Source: Impatiens glandulifera (lineage: Eukaryota; Streptophyta; Magnoliopsida; Ericales; Balsaminaceae). Taken from it: DNA of 64,000 nt. Below the pieces are notes generated by a model that searched no databases, had not been told where the DNA came from, and saw nothing but the letters and a program-made list of their open reading frames with translations. A program made the position numbers and the translations under genes. This document shows, in pieces, positions 48,952-61,783 of the stretch (positions within the stretch are counted from its first letter, which is position 1; each line of letters starts with the position of its first letter). The stretch spans positions 16,995,889 through 17,059,888 of the forward strand of contig NC_061864.1 in NCBI RefSeq assembly GCF_907164915.1, read 5' to 3'.

Positions 48952-51285
48952 TTGAAATTAGAATTAGAATTTCAATTTCAATTCCATGAGAATTGGCATT
49001 GAATTACAATTCAATTCCTATGTTTGAAAAATTATAAAATTATAATTAAATCTCAATTCTTATGTTTGTAAAATATAATATAACAAAAATAATTACCAAA
49101 ATTATATAAATTATATAAATTTAGTTTAATTCTCTTTTATTAATCCAATATAAACTAACCATCTTTTACTTCAATATATTCTCTTCATTTTTACTACGGT
49201 GATTTTCATTGCAGTCGAACATGTTTTAAACATGTTTAACACGTATTTGACATGTTTAACACGTTCAACATATTTTTTACACGTTTAACATATTTTCACG
49301 TTTTTGGCATGTTTAAACACGTTTTTGACATGTTTAACACGTTTTCACACTTAAAACACGTTTTCACACGTTTAACATGTTTAAAATGTTTTTGACATTT
49401 TTAATATGTTTAACATGTTTTTCACATGTTTTTGATAAGTTTAACATATTTTTCACGTTTTGGCACTTTCAACACGTTTTTGACATGTTTAACACGTTTA
49501 ACATGTTTTTCATACATTTATCACGTTTTCGCATATTAAACTTATTTTTCACGTTTTGGCACGTTTAACACGTTTTGGGCATGATTAACACGTTTTTCAC
49601 ACGTTTTATACATTTTTGGTATGTTTAACACGTTTTTGGCACGTTAGCACGTTTGACAAGTTTAACAAATTTTTGGCACGTTTAACATATTTTTAGCACA
49701 TTAAAAATGTTTTGGCATGTTTAACACGTTTTTCATGTTTTTTGGCATGTTTAACACATTTTTCACATTTTTCATGTTTTTGGCACGTTTAAAACGTTTT
49801 TGACATTTTAACACGGTTTGGCACATTTAATACGTTTTGGCTCATTTGACAAGTTTTAACACGTTTTTTGCACGTTTAACATATTTTGGCACATTTAACA
49901 CGTTTTGGCACGTTTAACATGTTTTAACATGTTTAACGGAACATTTAACACGTTTTGTGCACATTTTGGAATGCTTAATACGTTTTTGACATATTTAACA
50001 CATTTTGGCCCGTTTAACATACTTGTGAAACATTTAAAATTTTCGGTTCGTTTAATTTATTTTTTCTCTTTCTAATATGTCTTTAGCATTATTATTATAC
50101 GTTTTTTTGATCCGCTTAACATAATTTTGATTTTTTAATATTAATTTAATATTTTAATTACTAAATTAGTTAAAGAAATAAAATGTGAGATTAATATGAA
50201 TTATTTAAATAATATTTAAATCATTCATACTAAATAAAGTCTTGAATATGGTAAACCTTGTTAATTTTCAAAAATAAATTAATTCATTAAACTGACCAAA
50301 AATATTAAATGTGTCATAAATGTGTTAAACGGGCCAAACCGTATTAAACATGTCAAAATATGGTAAATGTGTCAAAATTTATCATACGTACCAAAATGTG
50401 TTAAACATGCCAAAAACGTGTTAAACATGTCAAAACGTGTTAAACGTGCCAAAAATGTGTTAAACATGTAAAAAACGTATTAAATGTGCCAAAACGTAAA
50501 AAGTGTTAAACGTATAAAAAAACGTATTAAACGTGTCAAAAACGTGTTAAAGGTGCCAAAATATGATAAACATGTTTAATGTGTGAAAAACGTGTAAAAA
50601 ATGTGAAAACATGTTAAACGAGTCAAATATGTGAAAAACTTATTAAGCATGTAAATACGTGAAAAACGTGCCAAAATATGAAAAACATGTGAAAACGTGT
50701 CAAAATGTGAAAAACATGTTAAACGTGTAAAAAAAACTTGTTAAACGTGTCAAAAACGTGAAAACGTGTTAAACGTGTCAAAAATGTGTTAAACGTGACA
50801 AAAACGTGTTAAACGTGTTAAACGTGTTCAACGTGTCAAAAATATGTTAAACGTGCCAAAAATGTGAAAACATGTTAATCGTGTGAAAAACGTGTTAAAC
50901 GTGTCAAAACGTGTCAAATATGTGAAAAACTTGTTAAACATGTCAAAACGTGAAAAACGTGTTAAACATGTCAAAAATGTGTTAAACGTGTAAAAAATGC
51001 GTTAAACGTGTAAAAAATCTAAAAAAAACGTGTTAAACGTGTAAAACATGTAAAAAACATGTTAAACGTGCCAAAAACGTGAAAACATATTAACATGTGA
51101 AAATGTGTTAAACATGATAAACGTATTTAATGTGTGAAAAACGTGTTAAACATGTCAAAAACGTGTTAAACTTACTCAACAAAAAAAATATCGATTCAAT
51201 ATTTTAAAATCCTAAATTCCAAAAACAAATATTATCGATTGAAATCTTTAATCCTGTTTTAAATAATAAAAAAATTAATTATTTT

Positions 51286-51345
<60 letters not shown>

Positions 51346-51523
51346 AGAATTACAATTTCGAACTAAAAAATTAGAATTAAGAAATAAAATATTACACTAT
51401 ATTGAATTTTAATGTTAATTTCAATTTTTAATATTAAAATGTTTACTAAACATAAAAATTAGAATGGAATCTCTAATTTTAATTTCAATACCAATACCAA
51501 TTCCAATTCCAATACCAATTCTA
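48952..51523. mobile_element. Foldback-like element A (giant inverted repeat)
   Basis: Structure from left to right: a GGAATTGAAATTAG end and AT-rich subterminal part (48952-49215); a left arm of GTTTAACACG-type sub-repeats with spacers such as TTTTTGACAT and TTTTGGCAC (49215-50045); a central AT-rich loop (50045-50290); a right arm made of the reverse complement, CGTGTTAAAC with GTCAAAAA and GCCAAAA spacers (50290-51180); and a right subterminal part ending AATACCAATTCC (51180-51523). The two ends are also inverted relative to each other. No transposase is present. The empty target survives at 24.31, 36.38 and 44.39 kb in sister units. Confidence 0.75.
51292..51340. repeat. (AT)n microsatellite in foldback element A
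   Basis: Long uninterrupted AT run in the right subterminal part. Element B has only a short AT tract here. Confidence 0.9.
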
Positions 51524-51897
51524 TGGGAATAATGATGGTCCAATATCTCGTACCAATTGCCAGAAATAATTTTGGTTATGATTTTTCTTTATTAGAGTCG
51601 ACTCTACTATAAAGACTAATTTAACTCAATATTAATGATATTACAACTCTAACAAAATAAATAGTTCACAACATATTGAAAGCAAATTCATTTTATTCCA
51701 AACTTAATTTTATTCAACTGGGATACATAATCAAATCACAAATTATTTAAATAGATCAAGATCAAAACTCACATTTGTGTGTGAATTTTCTACAATCTAT
51801 CCAACAAGAATATGAAATATATATAGCTAGTTAGCTAGATCATAACTAAATAACTAAAATTAAGGTTACACAACTTTAATTCCGTCAATACATCAAG

Positions 51898-53795
51898 TTA
51901 CCTAACTAGACAGTTTACTTTGGGAACATCGAAAGGGCTTGCGGTTCCATGTGCATAGGCGCAGCTCGCAAATACCGCTTGCTTTACACTGTTCGAAGCA
52001 GTTATCTTGATATTATCTACTCTGATATTTCGGCATGGTGCTAATGGACTACAATCTAAGTTTACTGCTTTTGCCATCATCGTTGTTCCCTTAAACCCTT
52101 TGAACGTTACATCACTTACTTTGACTTTCGAATGCTACATCAAAAAACGAACAATCATGTTATAATGAATATATTAGATAAAAGAAGGGGTTCTATATAT
52201 ATATATATATATCAATAGAACTTAATTACCTCTCCAGTCCAATAGTTTTGGTCAATGATGATAGGGTTATATGAATCGATTAGCGTGATATCCTCGTATG
52301 TGATGTTTCTAACATATCCGCTTCCACCCTTTTATGTTTTTTAGAACAACATTTTTAGACAATTAATGATCAGGATTCAGGACAAATAAGATAAATTTAA
52401 TTTATTAACTTATAATATTGTACATACACTCTTTGTTTTTATCCTAGCAGCCGTCAATGTTCCTCTAAATGTACAATTTTTTACGTGTACATGTTCCACA
52501 GTATCGAAACCACCAGGAGTTCCTCCTAAGCTACCAACACTGAAATATATAAACAAAACAATTAATTAAAGAAAAACGAGTGAAATTAACATAGAAAATT
52601 ATTTTTCGGAAAAATCGACCTTATTCCATGGCCAGGGCCGCAATTGATATTTTCTATGTTGATACGGGAGTTTCCACCGATCATGGCAATGCAATCATCA
52701 CCTATAAATAAGATGATTGATTAACTTAAACATGTAAATCAAATAGTTGCAAAATTTAACTACAATGTCACATAAATTAACTCACCACATTGGATATTGC
52801 TATTATGAATATATACGTTTCTAGAACGGGCGATGTTGATACCGTCAGTGTTTTGACTATTTTTGGGCGAAGATATTTTAATGTTTGAGATAACCACCCC
52901 CACGCAGTTTAAGATAACAAGGTGGACTCTTGGTGATCGGAGGAATGTCACCTCATTAATGCTTAAGTTTGTGCACGTCGCAAATGTTAACATCTGTTGT
53001 TCAATTTAGAATTATTAGAAATTAAGTTTCTTAGAAATTATTGACCGAAATTTATTTAGCAACTCACTACTGGACGATCGGAGGGAACCGGTTGTTTCCA
53101 CCAATCGTTGAAAGTCGCCGAACCATCTAAGCTCCCGTTTCCATTGATAACTAATCCATTGACATATTGAAAAGAAATCCATCTACCCGAAATGATCTTG
53201 AGATTATTTTTGTTTGGTGAAACAATTTGGCCCAAAATCTATGGCATAATTATACAACAATTTACATAGTTAGTAAACAAACTATATAAGAAACAAAGTA
53301 ATTAAATTAAAGATTAATATAATAGTTTAATTACCGTAACGGTGACCAATGATGAACACGAACCCACAAATCGCACCATTTGCAATAGAAACTTCTTACC
53401 CGCAGGCACCACCATTGTTGGGTTTGGCCTCTTATCTTTGCACACCGTGTTCCATGTTTTAAGGAATGCCTTTTAATTTATAAGCAATTTTCAATTACAC
53501 TGTCAATTTCAATTAATATATTTTAGATATAAATTTTAATAGTGAAAATTTGATTTACCTGAGTATCATCGGTTCTTCCATCTCCCACAGCTCCAAAATG
53601 AGTTACGTCAAATTTTGTTTGGGTTGTTAAATTACATTTTAACATGAATATGCATAATAACATAATAATTTTACTAGAAATTTCCTATAAAGAATAAAAA
53701 GAAATAAGAATTAGTGTTGGACTAATTAATTCATATAAACATAGACAGATTATATAAATGAGGGGAAAAAAATTCTATGAGAGTAAACTAACCAT
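51898..53795 (-). CDS. PG5: exopolygalacturonase-like (GH28, type B), 9 exons
   Basis: Coding exons, 5' to 3': 53795-53793 (ATG only), 53684-53559, 53469-53335, 53238-53068, 52993-52786, 52701-52620, 52539-52428, 52328-52230 and 52134-51898. All are GT-AG, giving 390 aa. NTDGIN, GDDC, CGPGHGIS and RIKT are kept. Exon 8 ends IDQNYWTGE, lacking the family Cys. Exon 9 begins HSKVKVSDV and has CAYAHG and NSVKQ, shared only with the PG6 fragment, so PG5 and PG6 are the closest pair. The 5' TATA-like element is TCATATAA. Predicted secreted pectinase. Confidence 0.9.
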
Positions 53796-53870
53796 TCTAA
53801 ATACAATAAAAGGCTGTAATGAAATTTTGCAAAGGAATGAACAAACTTATATGAAGGAGAAGACTTAAAT

Positions 53871-54430
53871 AATTAATTAATTACATATATAAGATAACTA
53901 ACTGAAATCTATCTAATCATATAATATTTGATTGTTTTGCTAAGATTGCATGATTATGTAATATCTATATATAACCTATAATTAATAACATGAAACTTAA
54001 TTGTGCTTAATTTGGATTACTTTTTTAAATGTTATGGATATATATATGTAATTTCTATTCAATATACATGTTGTTTATCAACTAATTTTAATTATCGTTA
54101 ATGCAATTGAAATAACATTTGATTTTACGAATAAAATATTAATATGTACATACCATAAAATATGATAAAAATAATTAATTACATATATAAGATAACTAAC
54201 TGAAATCTCTCTAATCATATAATATTTGATTAATTGTTTTGCTAAGATTACATGATTATGTAATATCTATATATAACCTATAATGAATAACATAAACTTA
54301 ATTTATATTCAAAATACATGTTATTTATCAACTAATTTTAATTAGTATTAATGCATTGAAATAACATTTGATTTTACTAATAAAATATTAATGTGTACAT
54401 ACCATAAAATATGATAAAATAAGTAATTAT
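53871..54430. repeat. ~300-bp tandem duplication upstream of PG5
   Basis: Two copies (about 53871-54170 and 54171-54430) start 'taattaattacatatataag' and end 'gtacataccataaaatatgat'. The second has lost an internal 'tgtgcttaatttggattac...' piece. PG4 and PG3 have a single copy. Confidence 0.75.
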
Positions 54431-54539
54431 AATGAATACTTTTATTTTTTTAATTTTAAAATTATTAAGTTTTGGTCCACATCATTTATAATGGATTTCA
54501 TTAAAATCATCTTATTATTTAAATTTTGATATTAATATT

Positions 54540-54914
54540 AATATATATATATATTAATATTAATATATATATATATATTAATATATATATATATATATAT
54601 ATAATATATATATATATATATCTATAAAATTTATTTGAGATAATAGACTTCACATAAGGCAAGTCTTGGTTAAGCCCAACAAACCCATAATCCATTATCT
54701 ATGAAACCTTTATAATAAAATAAATTAGGTTATTTAGTTAACATATATAAAAAATGTATAACAGAGTGGTTTATGATGGAAAAAAAATCATAGCATAAAA
54801 TTAATAAAGAAAATAAAAAATAATATTTTAAAGTAAAAGACAAATATTTATTGGTTTGTAAAAAACATATAGTTGCATTGGATGATAACACTATAAGTTT
54901 GAGCCTTACTTTTG

Positions 54915-54966
<52 letters not shown>
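54540..54966. repeat. AT microsatellites upstream of PG5
   Basis: (AT)n/(TTAATA)n at 54540-54620 and a pure (AT)n run at about 54918-54966. Confidence 0.85.
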
Positions 54967-54971
<5 letters not shown>

Positions 54972-55221
54972 TAAAAATCATAAAACTTATAAAATGTAAA
55001 ATATATTTAAATAAATATATTGATAATATTATATATTTTTTTATTTATTAGTGCTTGGGTGGGTAACCAATAACATCCCACCCTGATAAACTAATAAGTA
55101 AATTGAGAAAAAAAATTCAAATAATCAATTCGGATCGAAAAAAAAAGATTATTAACAATGATCAATTATTTAGGTTCATGATAAGTTTTATTTTTAGGGT
55201 TTTTTTTATGATGGAGGAGTT

Positions 55222-55734
55222 TGTTGGGTTATTTAATTGAGCTCTCAACTATGAAATAAAAAGTTTAAGAAGTCCAGAAACTAGAAGCCCAAAGTTTAAA
55301 ATTAAACTCAGAAGCTTAGAAGTCCAGAAGCTCAAGATTCCTTTTATATTAAATAGGAGCAAAGTTGTCTTATTGAAAAAAGACTCTTGAGTTGTCTTCG
55401 TTCTGCTATAAAAGGTGGAGAAGTGGGTTATCAAAACACATCTCTGAAAGTCATCTAGCATACACTTGTAGAGAGATAGTAAGATCTCTTATTTGTTTAG
55501 CTCTTATCTACAATTGTTTTGCGTTTAACATTTGATTATAGTGAATTTTCTTTTGGACAAAAGTCCCGTGGTTTTTACTCATTGATTTGAGAATGTTTTC
55601 CACGGTAAATTCTTGGTGTTCTTGTTTCATTTATATTTCCTTTTATATTTGTTGTTTCTCGCTCCTAAAAATCCAATAAAGCGGGGAATAGTTTATTATC
55701 ACGAGTGTGGTGATTATTCGCTTTATTCCCAACA
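55222..55734 (+). mobile_element. Solo-LTR-like segment, 513 bp
   Basis: Starts TGTTGGGTTATTTAATTGAG and ends TTTATTCCCAACA, the TG...CA form of a copia LTR. An internal TATA box (CTATAAAAGG, about 55408-55417) sits in a promoter-like place. No second LTR, primer site or coding part follows. A matching 5-bp flank repeat was not found (gagtt left, gtttg right), so the call rests on structure only. Confidence 0.6.
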
Positions 55735-57600
55735 GTTTGAGCAGCTTGAAGGGGACCCAATTTGGCCCCTGATAAGTAAAAATAGTTAATTAAGTAGTAG
55801 TATTAATTAACTATTTAAATATGCTAATCAACTTAAAAAACTAGTCAACAACTATAAAATTATCAAAGTTTTGAATATTTAGTTTAAATAATCAAAAAGG
55901 AGAAATAATTAAAATTTATGAAAAGTTTTAATAATGAATTGATAAAACTAAGTTCAATTAAATATATAAGTTAAAACTATATATATTGGTAAGCACTTTT
56001 GTCTGTCACACGGGTGATCAGGGATCGAATTTCACCAGTTGCAAATAATAATTAAAGTTTTTTTTATTTCAGGGAAGCTGAGCAAAATACCAAAATTTCC
56101 ACGTAGGCGCATCGGCATTATTAAAAACCGAAGTCCAAGAATCTACAGATTCAGTATTTAATGAGATCGGTCCGGTATTTAATGTTCCGGTTAATTAATG
56201 AGATCGATATTTAATACTTCGGTATTAAATGATTCCGACATTAAATGAGCCGTGCATTCCGTATTAAATTAGCTCTGGTTATTAAATGCAAATGTTTTCC
56301 TCATACTCCAAATTGAGCATTCATTAGTAGTCTGACAAAGTAGCTTTTATAATCTCAGACTGATTTGTTGTCATTTTAGTGCAGGTTTGACGAAGACTTT
56401 TTGGGAGCAGAGACAAAATGTCACATGCCAAGATTAATGTCAAAATCTCTGAAAAGAAAGCTTTAGTACAACATGCTCCATTAAATGAATTTCTATTATC
56501 AAGAACAACATCTGAATAAATGATTTCCTCTACCTGATCAATCTTAGCTCCAAATTGAGCATTCATTATGAGTAGTTTGGCAAAATAGCTTTCATAATCT
56601 CAGACTGATTTGTTGCCATTTTAGTGCAAGTCTGATGAAAACTTCTTGAGAGCAGATGTAGTAGAGACAGACTGTCACATGCCAAGATTAATGTCAAAAT
56701 CTCTGCAAAGAAAACTTTAGTACAACAGGCTCCATTAAATGAATTTCTATTATCAAGAACAGACAAGATCAAAGAAGATCTTCTTTGTTGTACCAATTCT
56801 GAAGCTCCACCAATCAAAAAAGGACTAGTATCATTTGAAGTCAACATGTCCGTTGAAAAAATTATTACCGTTGTTGTGTGCTTTGGATATATAAAAAGAT
56901 TAAAGGAAGGCCAGAAGAACAAGGGACTTGAAGAACAGAGCAGAACCTTGAAGATCTAAGATCTCTTGTTAATAAAAACTCTTTACAAGCTCTTGTCTTA
57001 GCATATTTTATGTGAGAGAGTGTCTTCATACCGAAAAATCATTGTATCATTTTTCCATTATTATGAGTTCTTTTTAAGTTGATAGAGTATCTATCAACAA
57101 GTGTTGTGTGTGTGCTAGAAGTTCGAAAAAAGACAACAACTAAGTCCTGACTATTCGACTGGGTTGTGTACAAGTGTGTTGTATTTAACCAAATCTTCTA
57201 GTGAATACTCTTCTGAATGTTGAGAAGAGTATCCTTCTCGAGGTCGAGAAGAATGAGTGACGTAAGAGAGTTTTCTCCGAACATCCATAAAATCCTTTGT
57301 GTCTTGTGTTCTTTTCTTTCAGTATCTTCCAAACCGATTATTCATTGCTTGAAATCGAAACAAATATTTCTGCACTTGAACTCGGTTCAAGAGTTTGTGA
57401 CGGTTTGCGTAGAATAGAGACTGATATTAACCTCTAACAGGGTTAGTATCAACTAGTGTGTGTGTAAGCGTTTACCCTAGCGAGACCCCAGTCTCCTTTG
57501 ACGATCCCGATCCTAACAGCCCTTAACAAGGAAACGTGTCAGACGTGTGAATCTGACTTCCATCTAGCAAATTGAGGCGACATACAACTGTTCCAATCAT
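55735..57600. other. Non-coding, retroelement-like insertion of unknown type
   Basis: Contains clustered ATTTAATG words (56140-56290), a tandem duplication (56306-56762), a TATA-like 'atatataaaaag' near 56888 and leader-like sequence to 57600, but no domain. Its right edge matches the edge of the short insertion at 48279-48470. Confidence 0.4.
56306..56762. repeat. 242-bp tandem duplication
   Basis: Copies start 'ctccaaattgagcattcatta' at about 56306 and 56548. They are highly similar and end near 'tttctattatcaagaaca'. Minus-strand open frames are produced by the duplication and show no family. Confidence 0.8.
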
Positions 57601-57664
57601 GTGTATACATAGAATTAACAAACTATATCCCATTATTATTTCTAATTATTTTAAACTTATTGAC

Positions 57665-58052
57665 TAATGTGAGATTATAGTCGGTTTCTCTTTGAATATA
57701 TAATCAATAAAGTAGAATTTCAATTTCTCATTTAAGAATATATAATAATAAAGTAGAACTGCAATTTCTCATTTAAGATAATTATATCAATCTAATTAAA
57801 GAGCTCATTATCCAAATAGATAATAGGAAAATTAAGACGAGAATGGTTAATCCAGATTAATATGTAATGCATCTTGTGAAATATATTTATTTTTATGTAA
57901 AAAGTATTTACAAATATAATATTTGTGTTTTTTTATGTAAAAATTCAATTTTTATGAAATGTAATGGAAGAGCTCCATGTGATAATTCTAATGTCGCCAA
58001 AATTATCGTTACAAGGTTTAAAATTATGTTGGTAAGTGAAATTCATAAGGGT
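57665..58052. promoter_or_regulatory. Orphan A-type PG promoter and spacer (PG6 unit)
   Basis: Third orphan copy of the PG1/PG2 promoter block. 'ctcatttaagaatatataataataaagtagaa' shows a small internal duplication of the 'aaagtagaa.tgcaatttctcatttaag' word. Confidence 0.6.
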
Positions 58053-58085
58053 AAAATTATGTTGGTAAGTGAAATTCATAAGGGT
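58020..58085. repeat. 33-bp tandem duplication at the foldback junction
   Basis: 'aaaattatgttggtaagtga' + 'aattcataagggt' occurs twice in tandem (58020-58052 and 58053-58085), directly before the left end of foldback element B. Confidence 0.9.
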
Positions 58086-60696
58086 ATGTTTGAATAAGTG
58101 GAATTGGAATTGGAATTAGAAATAGAATTAGAATTGGAATTGGGATTCGGAATTGGAATTGGCATTGGAATTCCATTTCAATTCCATTTGTTGGAAAAAT
58201 TATAAAATTGTAATTCAATCTCAACTCCTATGTTTATAAAATAGAATATAATAAAAATAATTACCAAAATTATATACATTTAGTTTAATTCTCTTTTATT
58301 AATCCAATATAAACTAATCATCTTTCACTTCAATATATTCTCTAATTTTTACTACGTTGATTTCCATCACAGTCGAACACGTTTTTAACACATTTAACAC
58401 GTTTTTGACATGTTTAACACATTTTTGACATGTTTAACACGTTCAACACGTTTTTTCACGTTCAACACATTTTTCACATTTTTGTCACGTTTAAACACGC
58501 TTTTTTGACATGTTTAATATATTTTCACACTTAAACACATTTTCACATGATTAACATGTTTTCCACGTTTTTGGCACGTTTAAAACGTTTTTGACATTTT
58601 TAATATGTTTCACATGTTTTTCATACATTATGACAAGTTTAACACATTTTTCACGTTTTTGGCAAATTTAACATGTTTTTGGCAAGTTTAACACGTTTTT
58701 AACATATTTAACACGTTTAACACGTTTTTAACATAATTAAGTTTAACATGTTTTTCACACATTCAACACATTTTTCACACGTTTAACTTGTTTTTCACGT
58801 TTTTGATACGCTTAACACATTTTTGGCATGATTAACACGTTTTACACATTTTTGGCATGTTTAACACATTTTTAACATGTTTAACACGTTTTTGGCATGT
58901 TAATATATTTTTGACAAGTTTAACACATTTTTGACACATTTAACATATTTTTAGCACATTAAAAACGTTTAACACGTTTTTCACGTTTTAAACACGTTTA
59001 ACACATTTATGGAACCTTTAACACATTTTTGACATTTTAACATGTTTAACACATTTTGGCACAATTATTACGTTTTGGCTCATTTGACAAGTTTTAACAC
59101 GTTTTTTTGTACGTTTAACATATTTTGGCACATTTAACACGTTTTGACACGTCTAACATGTTTTAACATGTTTAATGGCACATTCAACACGTTTTGGCAC
59201 TTTTGACACATTTTGGCATGTTTAATGCGTTTTTGACATGTTTAACACGTTTTGGCCCGTTTAACATACTTGTGAAACATTTAAAATTTTCGGTCTGTTT
59301 AATTTATTTTTTCTCTTTCTAATATGTCTTTAGCATTATTATATACATTTTTTTGATTCGCTTAACATAATTTTGATTTTTTGATATTATTTTAATATTT
59401 TAATTACTAAATTAGTTGAAAAAATAAAATGTGAGATTAATATGAATTATTTAAAAAATATTTAAATTATTCATACTAAATAAAGTCTTGAATATGGTAA
59501 ACCCTATTAATTTTCAAAAATGAATTAATTCATTTAATGGATCAAAAATATTAAATGTGTCACAAGTGTGTTAAACGGGCCAAAATGTATTAAATAAGTT
59601 AAAATGTCGTAAATGTGTCAAAATTTATCAAGCGTGTCAAACCGTGTTGAACGTGCCAAAAACGTGAAAAATGTATTAAACGTGTCAAAAATGTGTTAAA
59701 CATGTAAAAATGTATTAAATGTGCTAAAACATGAAAAATGTTAAAAGTATAAAACGTATCAAAAACGTGTTAAACGTGCCAAAAACATAATAAAAGTGTT
59801 TAATGTGTAAAAAAACATATTAAACGTGTCAAAATATGAAAACGTATTAAACGTACCAAATATGTGAAACACTTGTTAAATGTGCTAATACGTGAAAAAT
59901 GTGTCAAACTGTGAAAAATATGTGAAAACGTGTTAAACGTGTAAAAAACTTGTTAAACGTGTCAAAAATGTGAAAACATATTAAATGTGTTAAAAAAACA
60001 TTTTAAACGTGTCAAAAACGTGTTAAATGTGACAAAAACATGTGAAACATATACAACGTGTCAAAAAAGTGAAAATATGTTAAATGTGTGAAAACGTGTT
60101 AAACATGTTAAACGTGCCAAATATGTGAAAAACTTGTTAAACGTGCCAAAATGTGTGAAAACGTGTAAAACATGTCAAAAACGTGTTAAACGTGTAAAAA
60201 ATAGTAAACGTGTCAAAAACAGGTTAAACGTGTAAAAAACATGTTAAACGTGCCAAAAACGTGAAAACATGTTAAACGTGTTAAATGCGACATAAACGTG
60301 ATAAACATGTTTAATGTGTGAAAAACGTATTAAACATATCAAAATCGTGAAAAACGTGTTAAACGTGTCAAAAACGTGTTAAACGTACTCAATAGAAAAA
60401 ATATCGATTCAATATTTTAACATCCTAAATTCCAAAAACAAATATTATCGATTGAAAACTTTAATCGTGTTTTAAATAATAAAAAAATAAATTATTTCTT
60501 TGAAAAAATATATAATATTTTTTTTGAAATTACAATTCCGACCTTAAAATATTGGAATTGAGAACTATATATAATATTACACTATATTGAATTCCATTGA
60601 AATTTTAATTTAAATTTCAATTCTTAATATTAAAGTTACTACCAAACATAAGATTGTAATTAGACTCTCTAATTCCAATTTCAGGGGTTACCAAAC
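58083..60696. mobile_element. Foldback-like element B (most complete)
   Basis: The left end reads GGTATGTTTGAATAAGTGG followed by AATTGG repeats. The right end, from the other strand, reads GGGGTGTTTGGTAACCCCTG followed by AAATTGG. The ends are therefore imperfect terminal inverted repeats. Left arm (58375-59280) is GTTTAACACG-type, the centre is 59280-59560, and the right arm (59560-60390) is the reverse complement. The outer bases GG.TGTTTGG are similar to ends of some PIF/Harbinger-like plant MITEs, but family assignment is open. Confidence 0.75.
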
Positions 60697-60832
60697 ACCC
60701 CAATATCTTGTACCAATCGCCACAAATGAATTCTGTTATGATTTTTCTTTATTAGAGTCGACTTTACCTGGAAGACTAATTTAACTCAATATTAATGATA
60801 ATACAACTTTAACAAAATAAATAGTTCACAAC
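60697..60832. repeat. Duplicated PG spacer between two foldback pieces
   Basis: Host spacer 'aatatcttgtaccaatcgcc...aataaatagttcacaac', repeated at 61813-61940 and elsewhere in the cluster. Here it is cut at 'cacaac' and joined directly to a second right arm. Confidence 0.75.
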
Positions 60833-61783
60833 TCAATATTAAATATGTCAAAATGTGGTAAATATGCCAAAATTTATCAAACGTGTCAAAAACGTGTTAA
60901 ACATACCAAAACGTTTTTAACGTGCCAAAAACGTAAAAAAATGTGTTAAATGTGTCAAAAACGTGTTAAACATGTAAAAATGTATTAAATGTGTCAAAAC
61001 ATGAAAAATGTTAAAAGTGTAAAACGTATAAAAAAAAAACGTGTTAAACGTGCCAAAAACATGATAAAAGTGTCAAAACGTGTCAAAAATGTGTTCAACG
61101 TGTTAAACGTGTCAAAAACATGAAAACATGTTAAATGTATAAAAAACGTGTTAAATGTGTAAAAAACATATCGAAAATTTGTTAAACGTGCCAAAACGTG
61201 AAAAACGTGCAAAATATGTGAAAACATGTTAAACATGTCAAAAACGTGTTAAACATGAAAAATGTATTAAACGTGTAAAAAATTGGTTAAACATGTCAAA
61301 AACCTAAAAAATGTGTTGAATGTGTCAAAAACGTGTTAAACGTGTAAAAAATATGTTAAACGTGTAAAAAACATGTTAAACGTGTTAAACGTGTGAAAAA
61401 CGTGTTAAACGTGATAAACATATTTAATGTGTGAAAACGCGTTAAACGTGTCAAAACGTGTTAAACTTATTCAACAAAAATAATATTTGTTCGATATTTT
61501 AATATACTATATTCTGAAAACAAATATTATCACTTGAAAACTTTAATCGTGTTTTAAATAATAAAAAAATAAATTATTTTGTTGAAAAAGTATATAAAAA
61601 AATTTAGAATTACAATTTGACCTAAAAAGATTGGAATTGAGAACTATAATATTACACTATATCCAATTTCATTGGAATTCTAATTTTAATTTAAATTCTT
61701 AATATTAAAGTGTTTATCAAACATAAGAATTGGAATTGGACCCTCCAATTCCAATACCAATTCCAGAGTTACCAAACACATCC
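60833..61783. mobile_element. Partial foldback right arm and right terminus
   Basis: Starts near the base of a right arm ('tattaaatatgtcaaaatgtgg'), continues with CGTGTTAAAC repeats to about 61470 and ends with a good right terminus (CCAATTCCAGAGTTACCAAA then CACATCC). The left arm and centre are missing. Confidence 0.75.

Noticed and set aside
48793..49002. Open frame with (KD)n repeats
   Set aside because: It is the translation of the GGATAA microsatellite, not a protein gene.
49377..49568. Open frame (Phe/Leu-rich) in the foldback left arm, and a similar one at 60994-61236 on the other strand
   Set aside because: Produced by the GTTTAACACG sub-repeats. There is no domain, and composition follows the repeat.
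55222..55734. Full copia element at 55.2 kb
   Set aside because: Only one LTR-like segment is present. No primer site, coding domain or 5-bp target duplication, so it is kept only as solo-LTR-like.
56324..56922. Two related minus-strand open frames (NSFNGACCTK words)
   Set aside because: They come from a 242-bp tandem duplication in non-coding retroelement-like DNA. No known domain.
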